Of a DNA stretch of 64,000 nucleotides, positions 53,097-60,876 are shown piece by piece; the first letter of the stretch is position 1; every line of letters starts with the position of its first letter. The notes below the pieces were generated by a model. That model was not told the origin of the DNA. It ran no database searches and saw only the letters and a program-made list of their open reading frames with translations. The translations under genes and the position numbers were made by a program. The DNA is taken from positions 1 to 64,000 of the forward strand of contig NZNW01000134.1 in the NCBI GenBank assembly GCA_002695065.1, written 5' to 3'. The stretch is from Salinicola sp. Its GTDB lineage: Bacteria > Pseudomonadota > Gammaproteobacteria > Pseudomonadales > Halomonadaceae.

Positions 53097-54053
53097 TTAC
53101 TGCAGACTTGCCTTCACGGCGTCGAGCGCCGGTCGGCCATCGCGGGTGGTAATGCCGTCGAGGAACTCGGCGACGCGGTCGGGATGATCCTGCAACCATT
53201 GCCGGGCGACGTCTTTGGCCGAGCGCTCCTGGCGGCCGTAGCCGTCGATGAATTCGCTCTGCTCGTTGGCGGTCAGCGTGAACTGCTCGAGCAGTGCGAG
53301 CAGGTTGGGGTTGGCCTCGGCGAATGCCTTGTTGACGATGGTGCGCACGTCGCTCTTGCCGTTGTCCGGGCCGTAGACCGACGCCGGGTCGTCGAGAATG
53401 TGCATGTCATAGGCCGGTGCCATCCAGTGCGGTGTCCAGCCGTACCAGACGATCCAGCGCTTGTCGTTGAAGGCGGCGTCGACCTCCGACAGCATGCCCG
53501 GCGTCGAGGAGTCGAGAATCTGCCAGTCGCCCAGGCCGTAGACATCCTGGTCCTGCGCGTCATGGATGAACGTGCTGACCGTCGAGCCGGATTCGATCGA
53601 GTAGAAACGGCCATCGAACCGGTCGCGATACGCATCCAGGTCCTCGGCGCTGTGGACGCCGGCATCGTAGACGTAACCCGGCACCGCGAAGCCCATCCGT
53701 GCACCGGTGACGTTGTTGCCGAGATCCTCGATCTTGCCGCTGGCCATCGCCTCGTCGTGGCTCTCCTGCTGGGCCGGGAGCCAGCCGGCCAGGAACACAT
53801 CGCTGTCGCCGGTCTGAAGCGTTCGATAGCCGACCGTGCTGCTGACCTCCTGGCTCTCGCTGTCATAGCCGAGCGGTGCGATCAACTGGCTGAAGACTTC
53901 GGTCTTGACGGTGACGCCGGGCCAGGGCGGAACGACGAAATTGACGCTGTCGGCCCGATCCTGCGGTGGGCTCTGGGCGAGAGCCGACATCGATACGGTC
54001 ATCAGCGATAGCGGCAGCAGCGTGGCGGCCACGAGTGCGGTGCGCGGTGTCAT
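53097..54053 (-). CDS. Quaternary-amine ABC substrate-binding protein (OpuAC type)
   Basis: The start has an AGGAG site. The 318-residue protein has a signal peptide ending SALAQ and a betaine-type binding fold. The aromatic residues expected for a cation-pi box are visible in VPPWPG (residue 44 region), FLAGWLP and WIVWYGWTPHWM. It lies 56 nt downstream of the tmpB-like gene on the same strand, so it probably binds the substrate of that pathway. Carnitine or glycine betaine (CaiX-like) are alternatives. No ATPase or permease genes accompany it, so it must use a core transporter encoded elsewhere. Confidence 0.85.
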   Translation of the reverse strand: MTPRTALVAATLLPLSLMTVSMSALAQSPPQDRADSVNFVVPPWPGVTVKTEVFSQLIAPLGYDSESQEVSSTVGYRTLQTGDSDVFLAGWLPAQQESHDEAMASGKIEDLGNNVTGARMGFAVPGYVYDAGVHSAEDLDAYRDRFDGRFYSIESGSTVSTFIHDAQDQDVYGLGDWQILDSSTPGMLSEVDAAFNDKRWIVWYGWTPHWMAPAYDMHILDDPASVYGPDNGKSDVRTIVNKAFAEANPNLLALLEQFTLTANEQSEFIDGYGRQERSAKDVARQWLQDHPDRVAEFLDGITTRDGRPALDAVKASLQ

Positions 54054-54109
54054 GGTGACTCCTGGTTATTGTGGGAGTGATGGGCGTTACGGTCGGCGAG
54101 CGCGCGGGC

Positions 54110-54688
54110 TCAGCCGCTCGCAACGCTGGGCAGGCCCTCGCCTTCGAACGGCGGACGTGCCAGAACGCGCTCGAGTAGTGGACGGAAATGCTCGAGGGGA
54201 AGCGTGTCGTAGTCGGGGTCGAACGAGGTCTGATCCCATTCGTCGCAGAAACGAACCGTACGTTCGTAGCCGGGATGGCCGTGATAGTCGTCGCGAACGT
54301 GACGATCCAGACCGTAGAAGTGGCGGTAATGATAGCCCTGGAACAGCTCATGGTGGCGAATCATCCACACATTCAACGGATCGACGAACGGTTCGAGAAT
54401 GGCGGCGGCGATCTCGGCGTGATTGTCCGGCGCCAGATCGTCGCCGATATCGTGAAGCAGGGCGCAGACGATGGTTTCGTCATCGGCCCCGGCGCGCTCG
54501 GCGCGAGTCGCCGTCTGCAGGCAGTGGGTGTAGCGATCGACCGGATAGCCGTGCGTGTCACCTTCGAGGCGCAACAGATGCGTGATGACGCGCTCGACGA
54601 CGCCTTTGCGATAGTCGCGAAAGTGGGCGTCGATCTCGCGCCAGTCATTTGCCTGGCTATGGTCGAACCGGGTAAAAGTGGCGCTCAT
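54110..54688 (-). CDS. tmpB: TmpB-type HD-domain mixed-valent diiron oxygenase
   Basis: The 192-residue protein has an HD-domain ligand series His55, His79-Asp80 (LLHDIGDD), His90, His112-His113 (IRHHELFQGYH) and Asp149 (FCDEWDQ). Its size and pattern fit PhnZ/TmpB oxygenases, which cleave the C-P bond of a 1-hydroxyphosphonate, rather than ordinary HD phosphohydrolases. In the known pathway TmpB converts 1-hydroxy-2-(trimethylamino)ethylphosphonate to glycine betaine and phosphate. It overlaps the tmpA-like stop by four bases. The assignment depends mainly on this pairing. Confidence 0.78.
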   Translation of the reverse strand: MSATFTRFDHSQANDWREIDAHFRDYRKGVVERVITHLLRLEGDTHGYPVDRYTHCLQTATRAERAGADDETIVCALLHDIGDDLAPDNHAEIAAAILEPFVDPLNVWMIRHHELFQGYHYRHFYGLDRHVRDDYHGHPGYERTVRFCDEWDQTSFDPDYDTLPLEHFRPLLERVLARPPFEGEGLPSVASG

Positions 54689-55815
54689 GCGGACTCCTGG
54701 CGCGAGTGGGGGGAGACACCGGTCCGGCGACGTAACGTCAGGCGCCGGCTTGCGGTGGTGTCGCGATCGACGTAACCCTGGCGCAGATGGCGAATGCCCC
54801 GGTCGAGGCGGAAGGCGGTGCGCCCGTGGAGCAGACGGTAGTTGTCCATGATCAGCATCTCGCCCGGTGCCAGCTTGGGTGTCAGCGTCAGTTCCGGCGC
54901 GGTGATCAGCGCGAAGAACGCGCGCCGGGCAGCGTAGTAGCGCTCCAGTTGCTCTGGCGGCAGCGGCGGGATGCGCTCGGTGCGATTGTTGTAGCGCACC
55001 CGGACCACCTCGCCACGGGCGTCGAGCTCGATCAGCGGGCCCTCGCTTTCCAGGTGGGCGTCATCATCGACGTAGCGAAATCGGCTCGGCGTACGCGTCA
55101 GGCAGTCGAAAGCGTCGGGGGCGTCCCGGCGCAGGCGCTCCGCGGCCATGAAGCCGTCCGTCAGCGTGCTGTCACCGCCGCTGTCGGCGTTGCTCAGGCA
55201 GTGCAGCCAGATATAGCCGGGTATCGGGTCGCGGTAGGGGTTGTCGGTGTGCGGTTCGAGTCCGCGCTGCGTCATGGTCAGATCAAAGGCATCGTTGATC
55301 GACTTGACGTCGGCGATGGCGCCCCAGTTGGTCCGGCGCAGCGGCCCCAGGCGTTCCACCAGCGGCAGCATGCCATCGAGCGTCAGCGGCACGCCGCTGA
55401 CCTTGACGAAGCCGTAGCGCTCAAGCGCCTCGAGCATCTCCGACAGGGCGTCGTCGCATTCCAGCGCAGGGGTGAAATCGGCGCTCGGTAGCTCCGGCAG
55501 TGACGCATCCCAGTGCTCATGGCCGGCGCCGGCATGCGCCTCCGGATGCAAGTCACGCAAGGCGAAACGGGCGCGATGCCCGTCGCTGAACGTCAAGTCG
55601 ACCGTCTCGCCGTCGCAGTCTGCGCCGGCCAGCGCCAGCTCCAGCGGCAGGGCGGCAGCCTCGATCAGCCGCTGGCCGGTGCGGGGATCGAGAGTTTGCG
55701 CATCGGGGGAGCGCTCGCGTAGCCACAGCGCATGGAAGCGCGTTTCCCGATTGCCCTCGACCACTCTCAGTTGACGGGCGTCGGTACCGGGAATGATCTC
55801 GACGAAAACGTCCAT
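54685..55815 (-). CDS. tmpA: TmpA-type 2-(trimethylamino)ethylphosphonate dioxygenase
   Basis: The 376-residue protein is a TauD/TfdA Fe(II)/2-oxoglutarate oxygenase with an N-terminal GBBH-like domain (FHALWLRERSPD) and facial triad His189, Asp191 (EPHTDNPY) and His330 (LLHGRTAF). It lacks zinc-binding cysteines in the N-terminal domain. Such proteins are usually labelled gamma-butyrobetaine hydroxylase, but overlap with an HD-domain oxygenase gene is diagnostic of TmpA, which hydroxylates the phosphonate at C1. VRYNNRTERIP at 272-282 differs from true GBBHs. A butyrobetaine activity is the main alternative. Confidence 0.77.
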   Translation of the reverse strand: MDVFVEIIPGTDARQLRVVEGNRETRFHALWLRERSPDAQTLDPRTGQRLIEAAALPLELALAGADCDGETVDLTFSDGHRARFALRDLHPEAHAGAGHEHWDASLPELPSADFTPALECDDALSEMLEALERYGFVKVSGVPLTLDGMLPLVERLGPLRRTNWGAIADVKSINDAFDLTMTQRGLEPHTDNPYRDPIPGYIWLHCLSNADSGGDSTLTDGFMAAERLRRDAPDAFDCLTRTPSRFRYVDDDAHLESEGPLIELDARGEVVRVRYNNRTERIPPLPPEQLERYYAARRAFFALITAPELTLTPKLAPGEMLIMDNYRLLHGRTAFRLDRGIRHLRQGYVDRDTTASRRLTLRRRTGVSPHSRQESA

Positions 55816-55910
55816 GGCGACATCTCTCGGTGGGTCAGTGTCCTGATACCCTAGGAGGTGTCGCGTCGAGACAATTGATATTTTTGGCCGTATCAGAGAT
55901 TCTTTTCGCC

Positions 55911-56921
55911 ATGTCCGATCGTCCGACGCCGGAATGGCTCTATCCCCGCCCCGACCTGCCGCCCGTTCTGTCGCCTGAAGAGGCGGATGTCACGGTCAAT
56001 CTCTGGTTGCTGCCAAAGTTCTCGATGCTGACGCTCTACTGTCTGCTCGAGCCGCTGCGCGTCGCCAATCGATTCGGGCGCTCGCTGTTCGCGTGGCGGC
56101 TGTTTTCCAACGATGGCCGGCCGGTGACCGCCAGTAACGGCGTGACCGTCGATGTCGATGCGGCGCTGGGGCGAACGCCGATCTTCGACAACCTGTTCGT
56201 GGTGGCGTCTTACGAGGCCGAGGCGACGGTGGCCTCGTCGCATTGGGCGGCGTTGCGACAGGTGGCGGCCCATGGCGGTTTGCTCGCGGCGCTGGAGACG
56301 GGGGCGTTCATTCTGGCTCGGGCCGGGTTGCTGGACGGCTTCGAAGTGGCCCTTCACTGGGAGAGCGCACCGGCCTTCGCGGAAGAGTTCCCCGAGCTCG
56401 CCCTGAGCGACGCCCGCTACCGGTTCGATCGCCAGCGTCTGACGGGCGGTGGCGGCGCGGCCAGTCTCGATCTGATGATGGCTTTCATCGAGCGGGAGCA
56501 CGGGACCAATCTGGTCGCGGCACTAAGCCGTCAACTGGTGCACTCGCGTCTGGATCCTCGCATCCAGAGTGATATCGAGGGGCGGGCCGGCTCGGAGTAT
56601 CTCCCCCGGAGCGTTCGTCGGGCGGAGGCGATCATGGAGGCCCATCTGGCGCAGCCGCTGACGATCCCGGATATCTGTCGCCGTGTCGGCCAGTCCCAGC
56701 GCCAGCTCAACCGGCTCTTCCAGCGTTATCGTGGCGAAACGGCGAAAGGCCGCTATCTGTCGCTGCGACTCGATCGGGCCCGGCAGATTCTCGCCGATAG
56801 TCGAACCAGCGTGACCCAGGCAGCACTGGCGGCAGGATTCGCTCAGCCAGCGCATTTTTCCCGGGTCTATCGGGCACGGTTCGGCGAGTCACCGCGAACC
56901 ACGGCACAGCGGGGCAGATGA
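55911..56921 (+). CDS. GlxA/AraC-type regulator (GbdR/CdhR-like) between tmpA and cdhC
   Basis: The ATG at 55911 gives 336 residues: an N-terminal DJ-1/PfpI-like amidotransferase-type sensing domain (LWLLPKFSMLTLYCLLEPLRVANRF) and a C-terminal AraC double helix-turn-helix from about residue 240 (IPDICRRVGQSQRQLNRLFQRYRG). GbdR and CdhR of Pseudomonas have this layout and sense glycine betaine or carnitine. It diverges from tmpA (95-nt space) and lies upstream of cdhCAB on the same strand, so it could govern both. Confidence 0.85.
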   Translation: MSDRPTPEWLYPRPDLPPVLSPEEADVTVNLWLLPKFSMLTLYCLLEPLRVANRFGRSLFAWRLFSNDGRPVTASNGVTVDVDAALGRTPIFDNLFVVASYEAEATVASSHWAALRQVAAHGGLLAALETGAFILARAGLLDGFEVALHWESAPAFAEEFPELALSDARYRFDRQRLTGGGGAASLDLMMAFIEREHGTNLVAALSRQLVHSRLDPRIQSDIEGRAGSEYLPRSVRRAEAIMEAHLAQPLTIPDICRRVGQSQRQLNRLFQRYRGETAKGRYLSLRLDRARQILADSRTSVTQAALAAGFAQPAHFSRVYRARFGESPRTTAQRGR

Positions 56922-57072
56922 GTGTCGTGAAGCGTCAATTTCATGGCGCCTTATAACAATCTGAGGGGGCTTGCGGCGCCCACAATGGATGACATCGATA
57001 GGCACCCACCGGGTGCACTCATGCACCGCCGCGAGCGGCCAACGAATCGCGGCCGGACCAAGAGAGGATCCC

Positions 57073-57954
57073 ATGAATCGCGACGTCATCCTGACCTGTG
57101 CCGTGACCGGCGCCGGCGATACCGCCGGCAAACATCCGGACCTGCCGATTACCCCGCGCCAGATCGCCGATAGCGCGCTGGACGCCGCCCGCGCCGGTGC
57201 CAGCATCGTCCATCTCCACGTGCGCGATCCGGAAACCGGCGGCGTCAGCCACTCCACCGATCACTTCCGCGAGGTGGTCGAGCGCATCCGCGAGTCCGAC
57301 GTCGACGCGGTGATCAATATCACCGCCGGTGGCGGCGGCGACCTGTTTCCCGAGATTCGCGACGGGATGATCCACGGGCTCGACGGCACCGACCTGCAGA
57401 CCGCGGCGGAGCGTCATCACCCGGTGGGCGAGCTGCTGCCGGAACTCTGCACGCTGGACTGCGGCAGCCTCAACTTCGGCGACATGGTCTATCTCAACAC
57501 CGCCGACTGGCTGCGCGAGCATGCGCGTCTGATCCAGCAGGCCGGGGTCAAGCCGGAGCTGGAGTGCTTCGATCTCGGCCATGTCTGGTTCGCACGTCAA
57601 CTGGTAGAAGAGGGGCTGATCGACGGCGACCCGCTGTTCCAGCTCTGCCTGGGGATTCCCTGGGGCGCCGAGGCCGACACCGAGACCATGCTGGCGATGC
57701 GCAACAAGCTGCCGGAAAACGCGATCTGGTCGGCGTTCGGCATCGGTCGCCAGCAGTTCCCGATGGCGGCGCAGTCGATGATCATGGGCGGGCACATGCG
57801 GGTTGGCCTGGAAGACAACCTCTACCTGAGCAAGGGCGTCTTCGCCACCAACGCCCAACTGGTCGAGCGTGCCGCCACCATCGTCGAAAACCTGGGTGGC
57901 AAGGTGCAGACGCCGGCACAGACGCGGGAGTCGCTGGCGCTGCGCAAGCCCTGA
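57073..57954 (+). CDS. cdhC: Dehydrocarnitine cleavage enzyme (BKACE family)
   Basis: The ATG at 57073 has an AGAGGA site. The 293-residue product has the beta-keto acid cleavage enzyme pattern: zinc ligands His47 and His49 in VHLHVRDPETG, NITAGGGGDLFPE, LDCGSLNF, and GGHMRVGLEDNLYLSKG with the conserved Glu. With acetyl-CoA it splits 3-dehydrocarnitine into betainyl-CoA and acetoacetate. Its position before the carnitine dehydrogenase and thioesterase genes makes the substrate assignment firm. Confidence 0.9.
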   Translation: MNRDVILTCAVTGAGDTAGKHPDLPITPRQIADSALDAARAGASIVHLHVRDPETGGVSHSTDHFREVVERIRESDVDAVINITAGGGGDLFPEIRDGMIHGLDGTDLQTAAERHHPVGELLPELCTLDCGSLNFGDMVYLNTADWLREHARLIQQAGVKPELECFDLGHVWFARQLVEEGLIDGDPLFQLCLGIPWGAEADTETMLAMRNKLPENAIWSAFGIGRQQFPMAAQSMIMGGHMRVGLEDNLYLSKGVFATNAQLVERAATIVENLGGKVQTPAQTRESLALRKP

Positions 57955-58054
57955 TTCCGCCCGAACTCTCCCCGTTTTCCGTGAACGCGCCCGGGATATC
58001 CCCCGAGTGCGCGTTCGCCGATTCTCTTTCCTCGCACCGTCATGGAGTGTCTTG

Positions 58055-59026
58055 ATGACTGCTTCCGAACTTCCCCGCAACGTCGCCGTGATCGGTACCG
58101 GCGTGATCGGCAATGGCTGGATCGCCCGCGCCCTGGCGGCCGGCTGCCGGGTGACCGCTTTCGACCCAGATGCCACGGCCCCCGAGCGCACCCGCGCCTT
58201 CGTCGAGCGTGCCTGGCCGGCGTTGGAGCGGCTGGGGCTCGCCGAGAACGCCGATCCCGAGGCGCTGACTTTCGTCGATTCACTGGAGGCCGCCGTCGAA
58301 GGCGCCGAACTGATCCAGGAGAACGTGCCCGAGCGGCTGGCGCTCAAGCACGACGTTCTGAGCCAGCTAGATGCGCTGGCCGCGCCGGGCGTGGTGATCG
58401 GCTCGTCGACCTCCGGGATCAAGCCGAGCGATCTGCAGTCGGCCTGCACCCGAGAGCCCGGCCGCGTGATCGTGGCGCACCCGTTCAATCCAGTCTATCT
58501 GCTGCCGCTGGTGGAGCTGGTCGGTGGCGAGCACACCGCGCCGGTGGTGATGGAACGCGCCCAAGTCCAGTACGCTGCGCTGGGCATGCGTCCGCTGGTG
58601 GTGCGTCGCGAGATCGAGGGGCACGTCGCCGACCGGTTGATGGAGGCGCTGTGGCGCGAGGCGCTGCACCTGGTCAACGACGGCGTCGCCACCACCGAGG
58701 AGATCGACGCGGCGGTGATCTACGGCTGCGGTCTGCGCTGGTCGCTGATGGGCACCTTCCTGACGTTCCATCTGGCCGGCGGCGACGGCGGCATGCGCCA
58801 TATGCTGCACCAGTTCGGCCCGGCGTTGAAACTGCCGTGGACCAAGCTGGAAGCGCCGGAACTGACCGACGAGCTGATCGACAAGGTGGCCGACGGTTGC
58901 GAGCATCAGGCTGCCGGGCGCAGCGTTGCCGAGCTCGAGACACGCCGCGATGCGTTTCTCACCGAGCTGCTCGAGCTGACCCAGAAGTACTGGCCGGAGG
59001 CCGAAGGGCTCCAGGGCCGGATTTGA
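58055..59026 (+). CDS. cdhA: L-carnitine 3-dehydrogenase
   Basis: The ATG at 58055 follows GGAG. The 323-residue product belongs to the 3-hydroxyacyl-CoA dehydrogenase superfamily and has the carnitine dehydrogenase pattern: VAVIGTGVIGNGW for NAD binding, ELIQENVPERLALK, SSTSGIKPSDLQ and HPFNPVYLLPLVE with the catalytic His. It oxidises carnitine to 3-dehydrocarnitine, the substrate of CdhC. It lies 100 nt after cdhC and is followed closely by the thioesterase gene. Confidence 0.93.
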   Translation: MTASELPRNVAVIGTGVIGNGWIARALAAGCRVTAFDPDATAPERTRAFVERAWPALERLGLAENADPEALTFVDSLEAAVEGAELIQENVPERLALKHDVLSQLDALAAPGVVIGSSTSGIKPSDLQSACTREPGRVIVAHPFNPVYLLPLVELVGGEHTAPVVMERAQVQYAALGMRPLVVRREIEGHVADRLMEALWREALHLVNDGVATTEEIDAAVIYGCGLRWSLMGTFLTFHLAGGDGGMRHMLHQFGPALKLPWTKLEAPELTDELIDKVADGCEHQAAGRSVAELETRRDAFLTELLELTQKYWPEAEGLQGRI

Positions 59027-59043
59027 TCGACGAGGCGCAACTG

Positions 59044-59517
59044 ATGACCCGGAACACAAGTGATCCGCTTTTTCAGACCCGAGTATTGGATGCCTGGGTC
59101 GACTACAACGGGCATATGAACGATGCCGAGTATGCGCGGGTGTTCTCGCTGGCGGTGGAGGCGCTGATGGATCGGATCGGCCTCGACGAAGCCGGTCGCG
59201 CCGAGCTTGGCTACACGATCTACACCCTCGAGACCCATCTCTGCTATCGCCAGCAGGCCCATCGCGGTGAAGGGCTGAGCGTGGCGCTGACGCTGCTCGA
59301 CAGCGATGCCAAGCGTCTGCACGTGCTGTTCACGCTCAACAACATGGATGGCGACGTACTCGCGACCAGCGAGCAGATGCTGATGGGGATCGATGTGGAA
59401 AGCGGCCGCCCGGCACCGTTCCCCACGCCGGTGGCCACGGCGGTTGCCGCGCTGCCGGCCGCGGGTGATGAATGGCCCAGCGCCGCCGGGCGGCGCATCG
59501 GTATCAGACGGGACTAG
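59044..59517 (+). CDS. cdhB: Betainyl-CoA thioesterase (hotdog fold)
   Basis: The 157-residue product is a 4-hydroxybenzoyl-CoA-type thioesterase, with the signature WVDYNGHMNDAEYARVFSLA at residues 18-37. It hydrolyses betainyl-CoA from CdhC, releasing glycine betaine and CoA. I use the ATG at 59044; an in-frame TTG at 59023 that overlaps the cdhA stop is possible. The gene order cdhC-cdhA-cdhB matches Pseudomonas aeruginosa. Confidence 0.9.
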   Translation: MTRNTSDPLFQTRVLDAWVDYNGHMNDAEYARVFSLAVEALMDRIGLDEAGRAELGYTIYTLETHLCYRQQAHRGEGLSVALTLLDSDAKRLHVLFTLNNMDGDVLATSEQMLMGIDVESGRPAPFPTPVATAVAALPAAGDEWPSAAGRRIGIRRD

Positions 59518-59534
59518 CCATCGGCGAACCGGCG

Positions 59535-60794
59535 TCAGTTCCCTGGCACCACTGACGAGGCGACCCGCTCCCGGCGTCGGGCGCGATGCAGCATGCGCAG
59601 GCGGGAGCGGGCTTCGTCGCGCTCCAGATAGCAGCCCTGCAGCCAGCGACGGCCGCCCTGGCTGATATCGAAGGCGTCGCGAGCGTGGAGCAGGCGCCGG
59701 TTGTCGAAGATCACCAGGTCGCCGGGCGCGTAGCCGAAGCGCAGCGCGAATTCAGGCTCGCGCAACAACCGTTGCAGCGTCATCAGCGCCGCGTAGGCGG
59801 GCTCGACGTCGTCGAACGGCGCCATCAGTGGGCCGCGCAGGAAATCCGCGATGCGGACTTCATCAAACTCTCCCCGGGCGTCGAGCTTGATCATCGGGTC
59901 GAACCAGACGTAGTCACTGGTCCTGGCGGTATTGGCGTAGCACCAGCGCACGCGGGTGAGCGTCGCGAAATGCTCGGGATGGCGCTCGCGCAGGGCCTCG
60001 GCCACGGCGAAGCCGTCCATCATCACCGCCTCGCCGCCGACGGTATCGTTCTCCAGACAGTGCAACAGCTGCAGGCCTGGCTGGTACTCTCGAGTCGGCA
60101 GATCGACGTGGGGCGGCAGGGCGATCGAAGTATAGGCATTGGAGTCCGGATCCGGCTTGGCGCGGACGTCGAACAGGTGGCCGAAGTTGGTCGGTCGCGG
60201 TGGGCCGATGCGCCGTGCGATGAGATCCAGGCTGCCCGGCTCGACGGGCAGGTTGCGTAGCCTGACCAACCCTTCACCGATGACCGCCTCCAGCGCCTGT
60301 TCCAGCAGCGGGTCGATGCTGGTGGCGTCGTGTTCGGCGTCCATCCAGCCGCTGGCGTCGAGCGTGGTCGGCTCGCTGCGTTCGGCGCCACGCCAGTGTG
60401 TCGTGGCCACCAGCGGGTCTTCGGCGGCCGTCTCGTTGTCGTAGTCGTGGGCGCGCAGCCAGCCGGGGTGAAACGACAGGCGGCGTCGCTCGGGCAGAAA
60501 CTCGAGCGTGACCGCGCCGCTGGTCTCCAAATGGGCTTCGCCGATGGTCGGCCATGCCCCTAATCGGGAAAGATCGAGGATGCGTTCCCGTGTCGTCGGG
60601 TTGATCGTGCTGTCGTCGGCGGCATTCTCGCGTAACCAGATGCTGTGGTAGCGACTCCTGCGACCGTCCTGCCAGTCGATCGTCAGTTGCCTGTCGTCGT
60701 GGGTGATACCGGTGATGGAGTGATCGACCGGCCAGGCGTCGAAGTCCGGCGTGGCAGGGAGGGCGTGTGACCGGGGATTCGAGACGGCTGACAT
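59535..60794 (-). CDS. Gamma-butyrobetaine dioxygenase-like enzyme
   Basis: The ATG at 60794 (GGAG site) gives 419 residues, similar by eye to bacterial GBBH: HPGWLRAHDYD, RPTNFGHLFDVRAKPDPDSNAYT and PGLQLLHCLEND, with the triad His229, Asp231 (PPHVDLPT) and His370 (LLHARDAF). It would hydroxylate gamma-butyrobetaine to L-carnitine. The N-terminal domain retains IWLREN, but the CPCxDC zinc cysteines of classical GBBH are replaced by NAADDSTI. It converges with cdhB, 17 nt away, so product and degradation genes are adjacent. Confidence 0.82.
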   Translation of the reverse strand: MSAVSNPRSHALPATPDFDAWPVDHSITGITHDDRQLTIDWQDGRRSRYHSIWLRENAADDSTINPTTRERILDLSRLGAWPTIGEAHLETSGAVTLEFLPERRRLSFHPGWLRAHDYDNETAAEDPLVATTHWRGAERSEPTTLDASGWMDAEHDATSIDPLLEQALEAVIGEGLVRLRNLPVEPGSLDLIARRIGPPRPTNFGHLFDVRAKPDPDSNAYTSIALPPHVDLPTREYQPGLQLLHCLENDTVGGEAVMMDGFAVAEALRERHPEHFATLTRVRWCYANTARTSDYVWFDPMIKLDARGEFDEVRIADFLRGPLMAPFDDVEPAYAALMTLQRLLREPEFALRFGYAPGDLVIFDNRRLLHARDAFDISQGGRRWLQGCYLERDEARSRLRMLHRARRRERVASSVVPGN

Positions 60795-60876
60795 GAGGGG
60801 CTCCGAAGGCATCGCTGCTGGGGGTCGAGTCAGCGTGGCGGATGACCCGGTACCGGGATTGCGCTTAAACGCCATT

